Source: Margaritifera margaritifera
Taxonomy: Eukaryota; Mollusca; Bivalvia; Unionida; Margaritiferidae
Reading direction: 5' to 3'
Assembly: GCA_029931535.1 (NCBI GenBank)
Contig: JAQPZY010001560.1
Coordinates: 3,038,001 to 3,102,000, forward strand
Length of the DNA: 64,000 nucleotides
In this document: in pieces, positions 49,521-56,903 of the stretch
Layout of the letters: every line of letters starts with the position of its first letter
How positions within the stretch are numbered: position 1 is the stretch's first letter
Made by a program: the position numbers and the translations under genes
The notes under the pieces: generated by a model
Seen by the model: only the letters and a program-made list of their open reading frames with translations
Told to the model about the DNA's origin: nothing
The model's database searches: none

Positions 49521-50591
49521 CTATTTTATACTGGAACACGTCTCCACTGATTGTCTGCACGACGTACCATCTTTGACAGGCCTCACTCGACGTTGAGGTG
49601 TTTTCAAAGGACTAAATCGTCTCAATTCTTCTTTGGATAAATCCACTAAACTTTGTAAGATACCGGTTCTTTCTTGGACTTTGGTTTTAGGGGATGGTAC
49701 TTTGTTGGTTGCTGCTGCCATGGCCAAATTAGCTGAAGTCGAGGGTCCCGAAGTGATCACTTTCGAAATAGGTTTCCATTTTTGCATCAAATTAGGAAAC
49801 ACAGATCTTAAGTCTGGTTTGGCAGGCATCATCGTAAAGGGTGGTGAAGAAGACAAAGATGATGAAGTGGACGCAAAAGGAGACCTCGTCATCATTGGGG
49901 ACCGTTTTGGTGGTGATGGTAATGGTGGTGGTGTTTTGCGGGTGTACGTTTGCGTCCTGGCCGCAGTACCTCTCTTACGGCGGGTGCTAGTGGTAGTTGT
50001 GGTAGGTGTTGTTTTCTTCTTCTTGGCACGACTTTTCTTTTTCTGGTGGGTGACTTTCTTCTTTTTCTTGGTGGTTTTCTTCTTTGGACTTTTCTTCTTT
50101 TTAGGAGTTTTGGATTTTTTGGCTTGGGCATTAGGATCCCATTTCAAAAGGGAACGAATCATGACCCCTCCTAAAGAACCACTTCCAACAGGAGTTAAAA
50201 TGATTTGTTTTTTAGTCCGTGAATCGATTCTAGGATCGGCTAGTTGTGACAATGCCCCTTTATGTTTTTGAAAAAAACGTTGAGTTTGATGAGGAATGTG
50301 AATGATGCCTTGCAGTAATTGACGTGCCGTCAAAGTAAACCATCGTAACACTTCTTTAAGACTCGCTTCTAACAAATGAGCACGAACTTGTGCATTTTGT
50401 TCACGACTGATACCATACAAGGCAAGAATCAATTTAGCCGAAGGATGAGCTTGAAAGGAAGTTATCTCGAAAGAGTGTGAGACAGAAATGACGTGGTGGT
50501 TGTTTTTAAAGTTTTTTTTAAAAATTGGCTGAAGGGGACGTGTAAATGACAGGACCACCTTCTTGACCCCAAGGGTGAAACAAATGGGCAC
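49521..50591 (-). CDS. Long Lys-rich core-type protein, paralogue of 49043-49468
   Basis: A 356-codon intact frame. Residues of about 60-160 contain LKEVLRWFT, LLQGIIHIPHQTQRFFQKHK, GALSQLADPRIDSRTKKQI and SLGGVMIRSLL. These parallel the VLKGTVPLS, KLGKHRNVLRQ, KKKML and LLGGVMR blocks of the shorter neighbour. After that come a very Lys-rich tract (about 165-205), Pro/Ser-rich sequence and a conserved-looking C-terminal part with LSKEELRRFSPLKTPQRR. The start is unclear: the first Met overlaps the ATPase gene's end by 74 bases in another frame, and an A-rich run at about 50512-50525 could hide a frame change. A DNA-packaging role is inferred from charge and neighbourhood. Confidence 0.7.
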   Translation of the reverse strand: MPICFTLGVKKVVLSFTRPLQPIFKKNFKNNHHVISVSHSFEITSFQAHPSAKLILALYGISREQNAQVRAHLLEASLKEVLRWFTLTARQLLQGIIHIPHQTQRFFQKHKGALSQLADPRIDSRTKKQIILTPVGSGSLGGVMIRSLLKWDPNAQAKKSKTPKKKKSPKKKTTKKKKKVTHQKKKSRAKKKKTTPTTTTTSTRRKRGTAARTQTYTRKTPPPLPSPPKRSPMMTRSPFASTSSSLSSSPPFTMMPAKPDLRSVFPNLMQKWKPISKVITSGPSTSANLAMAAATNKVPSPKTKVQERTGILQSLVDLSKEELRRFSPLKTPQRRVRPVKDGTSCRQSVETCSSIK

Positions 50592-51264
50592 GAAATCTCA
50601 AATAGTCAGGAGTGGTGGGTTTTAAGTCGATGAGTAAATACTCGTGAGGGGTTTGAGTGGCATCGTCGTACGCATAATTGAGCCAAGGAACCCCTAACTG
50701 TTTGGCTAACACTTGTACCTGAGATTTGTCTCTGGGGCTTTTAAACAAGACCACATAATTGGCGTTCAGACTAATGGTCCGATGGGCTTTACTTTGTTGA
50801 AATAAATTTTGAGTAATGTAGACAATACTAGCATTACGACGGTGTCCTTTTCGTGTAAACCAAAGTTTAATTTCTTCTTCGTCTTCTCCTAACATGTCAT
50901 CAAAAATAACCAAATGGGTTTGACTCACGTCAGACACGATTCCATCGTCTTCGTGAGGAATACCATCCACAAATGAAATGGTTTCTCCTTGACTTTCTTT
51001 CAATAACGTGTAAGACGATTGCCACTCTTTGTAACACCACACGATACGTTGAGGTGGACGATCGAACAAATCAGCTTTTTGTTCGATCAAACGTTTGACA
51101 AATTCGGTTTTACCTGAACCACTGGGTCCAGCAATCAACATGTTAAATGGATGGCGCAGATACAAAGCATTCCAACTTTGACGATCTAACTTTTCGTCAA
51201 TCACTTTGACTACAGAAGAGGTAGACGAGGTAGACGAGGCAGAAGAAGAAGATGATGTAGCCAT
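50518..51264 (-). CDS. ATP: FtsK/HerA-type genome-packaging ATPase (ATP)
   Basis: An intact frame. The preferred start is the Met-Ala-Thr-Ser at 51262-51264; the frame extends to an upstream Met at 51330, but those residues look like leader sequence. Walker A GPSGSGKT lies at about residues 46-53 and Walker B LVIFDDML about 70 residues later, followed by the sensor-like IVYITQNLF and a NANYVVLFKSPRDKSQV block. This is the Polinton/poxvirus A32-like branch of DNA-packaging ATPases, which pump the element's DNA into capsids. Length (about 248) is normal. Immediate neighbours are the core-type gene (50591) and the unknown broken gene (52332). Confidence 0.95.
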   Translation of the reverse strand: MATSSSSSASSTSSTSSVVKVIDEKLDRQSWNALYLRHPFNMLIAGPSGSGKTEFVKRLIEQKADLFDRPPQRIVWCYKEWQSSYTLLKESQGETISFVDGIPHEDDGIVSDVSQTHLVIFDDMLGEDEEEIKLWFTRKGHRRNASIVYITQNLFQQSKAHRTISLNANYVVLFKSPRDKSQVQVLAKQLGVPWLNYAYDDATQTPHEYLLIDLKPTTPDYLRFRAHLFHPWGQEGGPVIYTSPSANF

Positions 51265-51520
51265 GACTGAAGTAAGAAGATTTTTGAGAAGAAGACAAAA
51301 GACCCAAGACATTTTATACGTTTCATACACGTTTATTTTATTTTTTTATTTAAAAAAAAAAAAAAAAACAACACAACAAAACATATTTTTACAACTTTAC
51401 ACGAACACGAAGAAGCGAACTAGTGATAAAATAGCAAAGTAAAAGTATCACGTACAAGATTAAGGCTACCACTAAAACATTTAAAGTTCTGTACAAACAA
51501 GTCAATGTACAACATTCTGG

Positions 51521-52332
51521 TCACCTCGGAATGGAAGACCTAGGCACTGGGTGTGGCGACATTCTTCTGGTCGTCTTTTTTTTTGAATGCTCTGACGGTA
51601 GCGGTAAGGAAGGGTTGTGTTCCTCAGGAGGTATTTGAAAAACGGTAGTGGTGTGGTCATCTTTCTTTACTGTTGTGTCAGGTTCTTCTTCTTTTTCTTT
51701 TTTCAGGGTTTCCCATTGAGGTTCCCATTTTTTTCACTTTTAGACTCTTATGAACATGTTGCCAAATCTTTGGCAACCTGAGCCACTTCTTTTAGCCAAG
51801 CATGGAATCCAAGGTTTCTCCAGGGACGTACATCTTTCCAATTGAAAAGTTGTTGGTGTAACTCACTAGCAAAGCACACTTCTTGAAATGTTTTATAGAC
51901 AGATAAAGTGTGACGAATGTCTTCTTTTATGGAGGTTCCTCACTGATTTGTATTACCACTCTCAACGCTTTAAGTACAATTTGTCTTTCGTGTACTGATA
52001 AAATCAAGTTTTTATAGTCTTCTTCTTCTACTAAGTCCGAAGAAGAACAAAGGGTCATATTGTTTTTTTGAACTCAACAAATGAGTCCAAAACAACCACG
52101 GGTCCTCCAAAATAATCCAAGGTAAACACTTGTCCTCAAAAATATTCCACAACGAATGTCCTGGAAAACGAATTCCAAGATAAGCAGTCACTAAGACACA
52201 CACTGCATAGCGTCCAAAATTCAATGGAAACAGTTCTTGTATCAAGTCTTTATAATCCTCTAAAGTCTGAACACGATCGTTGACTTCCTTCCACGGAATT
52301 CGTTTCACGAGTGACGAGTAGAGCCCAGACAT
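51521..52332 (-). pseudogene. Unknown accessory gene, broken in several frames
   Basis: Start at 52330-52332. The first frame (to 52012) includes RIPWKEVNDRVQ and a hydrophobic NFGRYAVCVLVTAYLGIRF segment. A second open segment (about 52058-51927) has DLVEEEDYKNLILSVHERQ. A third (51930-51748) has FNWKDVRPWRNLGFHAWLKE. A fourth (about 51732-51521) is acidic then basic, ending PRSSIPR. Together these look like one protein of about 260 residues interrupted near T7 at 52063-52069, near 51928 and near T7 at about 51727-51733. I do not recognise a family. The helical, hydrophobic centre is compatible with many folds. It stands in the accessory block with the BIR and F-box-like genes. Confidence 0.5.
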
Positions 52333-53360
52333 ACCGGTACATGATAGGGGTCGATGGCTAAGGTAGGTATCTTGGGTGGCATGTTTTTATATCCAGGTTC
52401 CCAAGGATGGTACCTTTTGAGATAGTCTCCATCAACGTGGTGCCACCGATAGACGTTTCCCAGAATCAGTCTTCTATGACTTTGGAAGAGAGCATAGTGT
52501 ACAGCTCGAGAAATGACTTTGAGTTTGCGTTTCACTTGGATCTTGACAAACTCTCGGTAAATCCTTTGGCGCACTTCCAAAGGCAAACCACAAATGTGTT
52601 TTGGTAAAGTTTCCGACTTGGAAAGAAGTAACTCTCTTTTGTGTTCTTCACGATAGCTGTGATAGTTTCTCTTCAGAATCAGGCTTCTGATATGTCGAAA
52701 GTCACGGTAGTACGCAAATCGAGGAATGAATTGAAGTTTACGTTTCACTTGAATCTGAACCAACTCTTGGTAAATCCGAATTCGCAACTTCGAAGGCAAG
52801 TCACGAATGCGGTCTTCTAAAGCGGTCTTCTTGGTGACAAAATACTCACATACCAACCAAACGGAATCGGTAGGTAAAGGATATCCATTATTATCAGTGA
52901 TTATCCGATCTAACTTCAAACGACGTAAAGGCGATTCGTCTTGAGGTGACAGTTCTTGTAACAGTTTTTAGTATTCTTGTCTGTTAGTCACATTTTTTTC
53001 CTTCACTTCATTCCATCGAATTCTATGTTCCACTGCTACATTGTAGGTGGTACCCTCCAAACTTTTAAAGGTGGGGGATAGTTTTTCATGAATGTCTGAC
53101 CATTTGAATATCTCGGCCCAAATCAGATGTCTTATCGAATTCAGATACCAATGGTTACAACATGTCTGTCGTAAAGGATGTAACTGTTTTTTACGTTTCA
53201 CTTGGATCTTGACCAATTCTCGGTAAATCCGTTCTCGTAGCTCCAAAGGTAAACCACGAATGCGATCTTCTAAGCTAGGTAAATACTGATAAATGCGTTC
53301 TTGCAACTCCAAAGGTAAACCACCAATGTATTCTTCTAAAGAAGTATTCACCTCCGACAT
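52305..53360 (-). pseudogene. Tandem F-box-like repeat gene, in-frame stop
   Basis: Two ORFs, 52968-53360 and 52305-52919, are in the same frame with only one TAA (52968-52970) between them, so they probably formed one about 350-residue protein. The sequence carries four copies of an F-box-like helix (LPLELQERIY, LPLELRERIY, LPSKLRIRIY and LPLEVRQRIY). Three of these are followed by a conserved E-[LF]-V-x-I-Q-V-K-R-K segment. F-box-like motifs bind Skp1 and bring targets to SCF ubiquitin ligases; some animal DNA viruses use them against host factors. That function is inferred here. The second ORF overlaps the next gene's start by 28 bases. Confidence 0.65.
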
Positions 53361-53361
53361 G

Positions 53362-53949
53362 GTTTACTACTTCTTCTTGGCATCTGGCTCATCGTACCCG
53401 TACTCTTCTAAGGCCACTAAAGGTAAGAACTGACAGTGCTGAGACCATCTGGCATGTTCAATGTAAGCTGAGTCGGTAGGCTCCCAAAATTTAAGTCTCA
53501 GACAGCAAACTGAAACACTGAACTTGATCTCCTTCTCCCCCGTATTTAAATCCAGATCTAGCTAAAGCTTTGGGAGTAGGTCCTTTTAAATATTTTGGCC
53601 ACTTGCCTTTGAATGTCACGAGTCGACTTTCATACTTGGAATAACCAGGCAAAGTCACTGGTATTTTTATGTGATTCCCACTAAAGCATAAAGGTCGTCC
53701 TGCATCGTTAGACGGTCGTCGGTGAGTGACTGAATCCACGATGTCACAACGTACGGAATCCGTTTGATCGTGTGAATCGGGGATGCCAAACCGTACGGAA
53801 TCCGTCTCGTCGTCGCATGGCACTGCATCGAACTCCAAGTCGTGATGGCACTTGGAGTTCACACTAGATGATTTCTCCCTTGGTGGTGGGTGGGTGGCAG
53901 TTTGAGTACTCTTATTGTACTTTGGTGGAAGAATGACAAAATTACTCAT
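53362..53949 (-). pseudogene. BIR-domain (IAP-like) gene, frame-shifted
   Basis: The frame from 53949 has an N-terminal region with two TDSVR repeats, then the first half of a baculovirus IAP repeat: ESRLVTFKGKWP, then LARSGFKYGGEGDQVQCF, with the hallmark R-T-F-WP and G-D-V-C-F positions. The second half is in another frame (about 53362-53510): WEPTDSAYIEHARWSQHCQF supplies the zinc ligands His and Cys, and a CC pair stands just before it. The frame changes near 53507-53509, at three A. BIR domains bind caspases or pro-apoptotic peptides, so an anti-apoptotic accessory role is the natural inference. No RING domain is visible. Confidence 0.8.
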
Positions 53950-53965
53950 CGTTTTTTTCTTCTTT

Positions 53966-54935
53966 CTAGGTTGACGTCTGTATTTGCAATGAATGGTTTG
54001 ACTTGGAAGGGGTCCCTTTTTTATACTGCAGATCGGCGTGTCCGTAAGGCAAAGTGGTGTGGTCTGGAAGTCTCACTCGTTTTTCGTACACAATGCGGTA
54101 CACTTTTTGTACAGGGCGAGTAACGATTTGATGATTAGGTAGTCGTACAATCTTGTGAGGTTCTAACGTGGGTACTCGAAAGTCTTCCACTTGTCCAGAC
54201 AGTAAAGCATTTTTTGAAACCTCAAAGTTCACCACTTGGTTGGTTCGATAGTTGAGAGTCAATCCTTTGACTTTACAGGAGGTGTGAAGTTGACCTTGTG
54301 GGTCTCGGTATCGGTACCCATAATTTTTAGGGCCAACACTGGCAAAACTCAGAATGGTGTCTTGAGGGTGCTCGTCTGTCCAGGCTCCTAAACGATCTCC
54401 TTGAATGGTAGGGTGGGGGTAACCGGGTCGATGAATGTAGATGCAACTGTCAGTATCAAAGTACAGAACACGATCTCCCAAGACTTCTAACGCTTCGTCG
54501 TACAATTTCTAAATTTTTAAGCGGCAATGACTACGTTGCTAAACTTGTCAGGTTTGACAAACTTAGGTTCTTCTTCGAAATTGACTATGATCAAATCATC
54601 GCGGACGATTTCGACGTGTTTGACTAGTATATTTTTGTCGTCCACTAGTTGAAAGTAACGATAAGGATCGGTGACGTATTCCGTTTTGGGTAAGATCGTA
54701 CGTTGAGCCATTTTTCCCCACAAGCAATTGAGCATCACTTTGGTAAACGATCTTTTTCCTTCATTTTTTTCACCTCTTCCAAAGTGATGCCTTCGATGTC
54801 ACGGTACTCTTCTTTGAATCGTTCTTGGTCTTCGGGAGTCTGACACCACGAAGGATAACCACTAGCTTCTTGTTTCAGTTTTAAAAACTGATTGACGTAC
54901 CCCGAGAAAATGCCTGCTGAAGAAGAAACATTTCT
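53966..54935 (-). pseudogene. POLB: Protein-primed DNA polymerase B (PolB), 5'-truncated remnant
   Basis: Only the C-terminal palm/thumb region remains. From right to left: a frame starting about 54935 with QFLKLKQEASGYPSWC; then, after a change in T7 at 54764-54770, motif B (KVMLNCLWGKMAQR, 54517-54738 frame); then, after a stop and small deletion near 54506-54525, motif C YFDTDS with GPKNYGYRY and the KVKGLTLN block (53966-54505). The exonuclease and TPR domains, and motif A, are absent. Typical Polinton PolB exceeds 1000 residues; about 290 are left. The break at about 54935 abuts the end of the 95-codon ORF, indicating an internal deletion. No self-encoded replication is expected. Confidence 0.9.
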
Positions 54936-55168
54936 TCATCCTCTCGTTGTTTCTTTAAAAAAATTTCCATCTCTTCCTGTTGTTTCTTTTTAAATTCATC
55001 CATCACTGGTGTAGCAACAACAGTAGCAGTAGTAGTAGTAGTAGTCTCAGACTCAAAATTTTGATTTAGAAAATCTAAATCAAAGTCTTCCGGCCGGAAG
55101 TTCAGCAAAGCAGCAGCATTAATCATTGAAGGCTCACTCAAATACATACTTGTCTTTCCTGTCTCCAT
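54881..55168 (-). CDS. 95-residue acidic/Gln-rich ORF beside the deletion point
   Basis: Starts at ATG 55166-55168, about 45 bases downstream of a TATA-like GGTATAAAGG. It encodes an N-terminal part with NAAALLNFRPEDFDLDFLN, a Thr run, then a helical Lys/Glu-rich segment (KKQQEEMEIFLKKQRED) ending at 54881. The last ~18 codons lie over the 5' end of the polymerase remnant in another frame, so the original C-terminus was probably lost in the same deletion that removed the polymerase N-terminus. Function unknown. Confidence 0.6.
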   Translation of the reverse strand: METGKTSMYLSEPSMINAAALLNFRPEDFDLDFLNQNFESETTTTTTATVVATPVMDEFKKKQQEEMEIFLKKQREDEEMFLLQQAFSRGTSISF

Positions 55169-55199
55169 GAAGGCTGTCGAAAAAGTAATAAGCCCTACG

Positions 55200-55236
55200 A
55201 ACGCTACAATACCTTTATACCTTCAATGACGTCATA
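55200..55236 (-). promoter_or_regulatory. Promoter of the 95-residue ORF
   Basis: On the minus strand: CCAATGGG, then TGACGTCA (55227-55234), then GGTATAAAGG at about 55210-55220, then the ATG 45 bases on. A CCAAT box, a CRE-like site and a TATA box in this order form a good RNA polymerase II promoter. Confidence 0.6.
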
Positions 55237-55331
55237 CCCCTACTCTCTTCCCATTGGAAGAAAAACCGACCCACTTGTAACGCGCTATTGGATTGGTAGT
55301 TCATTTCGATGCATTTCAATCCGATCGTAAG

Positions 55332-55339
55332 GTATATAT
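55332..55339 (+). promoter_or_regulatory. TATA box of the plus-strand gene at 55383
   Basis: TATATATA about 45 bases upstream of the ATG; ATTGGATTGG (inverted CCAAT) lies about 45 bases further upstream. The region is divergent with the promoter at 55200-55236. Confidence 0.6.
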
Positions 55340-55382
55340 ACCACCACTTGTCTCATAAAGCTTAACCTAAAAAAGAAGAATC

Positions 55383-55616
55383 ATGTGGACTACAGTAGAA
55401 GCTTCAAGCATTGTGTCAGGGATGCTCTTCAATCCTGACTATCTCATGTATGTTAGAGCATCATGGGTAGTCACTAGAATTGATGAAAGTGCCTACTGGG
55501 AAAGAAGAATTTACATTGAAAGACAAGGATGTTTGAAAAGAGTACTGATATATGGGGAAGAAGTAAGAAGAAGTAGAAGAATAAGAAGAAGACCTAACAA
55601 AAGATGTCATTGCTAA
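55383..55616 (+). CDS. Small plus-strand Polinton gene, unknown function
   Basis: A 77-residue intact frame with a TATA box (55332-55339) 45 bases upstream and a 3' stem-loop (55646-55660) 30 bases downstream. The N-terminal half is hydrophobic-aromatic (MWTTVEASSIVSGMLFNPDY), the middle is charged (WERRIYIERQG) and the C-terminus is Arg-rich (RRSRRIRRRPNKRC), like a nuclear-localisation or RNA-binding tail. No family recognised. Promoter and 3' element make it a credible gene despite its size. Confidence 0.65.
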   Translation: MWTTVEASSIVSGMLFNPDYLMYVRASWVVTRIDESAYWERRIYIERQGCLKRVLIYGEEVRRSRRIRRRPNKRCHC

Positions 55617-55645
55617 AAAAATAGCAAAACAAAAAAAAAAAAAAA

Positions 55646-55660
55646 GTCCTTTTAAGGACC
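55646..55660 (+). terminator. 3' stem-loop of the 55383 gene
   Basis: GTCCTTTTAAGGAC hairpin after an A-rich run. The following 45 bases (CACCCATTTTACAAGAAAAG onward) repeat the inner part of the right TIR. Confidence 0.55.
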
Positions 55661-55828
55661 ACCCATTTTACAAGAAAAGATTAATTTTCTATGATTGCCA
55701 TATATATTTTTGTATGAATGGGGGTATGTTTGTATAGAGTATGTTTGATATAAAAAAATGTAAAAAAAGGATAGTATGTTGTGTGTTTTGTTTTTATGTA
55801 TGGTTTCTTTTTGGGGAAAAAAAGGGGG

Positions 55829-55871
55829 ATGTTTTCCATCACGTCCGCGCTTCTAGCATATAAAGCGGTGC
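55829..55871 (+). promoter_or_regulatory. Shared terminal-gene promoter, copy 3
   Basis: GATGTTTTCCATC, ACGTCCGCGCTTCTAG, then CATATAAAGCGGTGC with a TATA box. The ATG of the next gene follows 40 bases later. It matches the minus-strand copies at 41445-41484 and 42555-42594. Confidence 0.8.
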
Positions 55872-55910
55872 CTTCCACAGTTGCGCCATTCACACTTTCA
55901 CTCTACAAGA

Positions 55911-56504
55911 ATGAACTCTGTTGAATTGTTACAAGAAGCTTGGGATAGAATGGTGGATGTGGAGTCAATGATGGAAAGGTTGGAGTATTGGTGGAGATAT
56001 CCTGCCACCAAACCATACGTCACCAGCCAACTAGCGGCTCTCACTTAAGCGAGAAGGTTGGTGACTGATGTCTTGGTGGAGGAAAGACAAAAAACTTCCT
56101 CAACCCCTTGCCGTGTGGGGTTCATCAAGAAGAGCCTGGATTTACTGGATGAGGTGAAGTACTTCCTGAACCGAGTTCAGGAAGATTGTTATATTTATCC
56201 ACCCGCCAGTAACGTCAGGCGCGAAGAGGCGAACCTTCACATGGTGAAGGTATTGTTAAAGAAAGTTTTAGAAAAGAAAGTAACCCACATTAAGATCTTG
56301 TGGGCTCTTGAACGATCCAAGAAAGAACAGGCCAGGAAAGAAAAGGAATTCGAACGCCTGAATTTAAATTGGATGAAAATCCAGGATAAGTTCAGGCGGA
56401 TGAAACATCCTGACTGGCTACCTGATTCACCAACACTTCCAACCAAGAAAAAAAGATCTCACACCACCTTCCTAAGTTTCTTTACCCAATGTTGGAGGAA
56501 ATAA
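55911..56504 (+). pseudogene. Rightmost Polinton gene with in-frame stop
   Basis: ATG at 55911 after the shared promoter. The frame opens MNSVELLQEAW, runs 45 codons, meets TAA at 56046-56048, and stays open in the same frame to 56504. The part after the stop is helical and charged (KSLDLLDEVKYFLNRVQ, KVLLKKVLEKKVTHIKILW and KKEQARKEKEFERLNLNW), with a probable coiled coil and a basic tail. Sharing promoter design and N-terminal start with the leftmost gene suggests a small family of terminal genes. A nonsense mutation or an unrecognised splice/read-through could explain the stop. No known family. Confidence 0.6.
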
Positions 56505-56525
56505 TAATAATAATCCTCCTCCAAC

Positions 56526-56541
56526 GGTCCTTATCAGGACC
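56526..56541 (+). terminator. 3' stem-loop of the rightmost gene
   Basis: GGTCCTTATCAGGACC hairpin about 20 bases after the stop codon, at the inner edge of the right TIR. It is the mirror copy of 41075-41090. Confidence 0.55.
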
Positions 56542-56598
56542 ACCCATTTTTCAAGAAAGATTAATTATTTTTCCATGATTGCCATGTGTCCCCACGCC

Positions 56599-56693
56599 CC
56601 GTATGTAGTGACGAAGACAACGTCCTCTACTATCAAAACACCCCACTCCCCAGTTTTGATGGTAGAGGACGTTGTCTTCGTCACTACATACGG
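56599..56693. repeat. 95-bp hairpin inside the right TIR
   Basis: Mirror copy of 40926-41020, with two arms of about 41 bases around a 13-base loop. Confidence 0.93.
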
Positions 56694-56897
56694 TGTGCTA
56701 AAATTCCTTTTGTACCCCAAGTACCCCCGCTATGATAAACTCCCGTACGGCTCTATACTGCCCCCTCATGGCTCTATAATTCTTGGCATTTTTGGCTCTC
56801 AAGTGCCCACGCTGGCTCTATAGGGGCCCCACAACGCTAAATTCCGTACGGCTCTATACTGCCCCCTCATGGCTCTCAGTACCCCCCGTAAACTACT

Positions 56898-56903
56898 ACC
56901 GCG
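56898..56903. repeat. Target-site duplication, right copy (ACCGCG)
   Basis: Identical to 40717-40722. It also forms the first bases of the SINE head that continues to the right. Confidence 0.9.

Larger units (their letters stand above)
40723..56897. mobile_element. Polinton/Maverick element, nearly complete
   Basis: A 16,175-bp element bounded by about 375-bp terminal inverted repeats that begin AGTAGTT, and flanked on both sides by ACCGCG (40717-40722 and 56898-56903). The length, 6-bp target duplication and gene content fit the Polinton/Maverick class of self-synthesising, virus-like DNA transposons. That content is a retroviral-like integrase with chromodomain, FtsK/HerA-type packaging ATPase, adenain-like protease, double-jelly-roll major capsid, penton-type minor capsid and a protein-primed polymerase B remnant. 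It is visibly less AT-rich than its flanks. The polymerase is truncated and several other genes are frame-shifted, so this copy appears non-autonomous. Confidence 0.97.
56520..56897 (-). repeat. Polinton right terminal inverted repeat
   Basis: Reverse complement of 40723-41095 with a few substitutions and small indels, ending in AACTACT. It contains the second 95-bp hairpin (56599-56693) and the repeated GCCCCCTCATGGCTCT block. Confidence 0.95.

Noticed and set aside
52012..52332. BCL2-like protein
   Set aside because: A hydrophobic helix and an NFGR string recall the BH1 region, but length, spacing and other BH motifs are not convincing.
41118..55893. CRISPR array or bacterial-type operon
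   Set aside because: The tight, overlapping genes are those of a Polinton; no CRISPR-like spaced repeats occur anywhere in the window.
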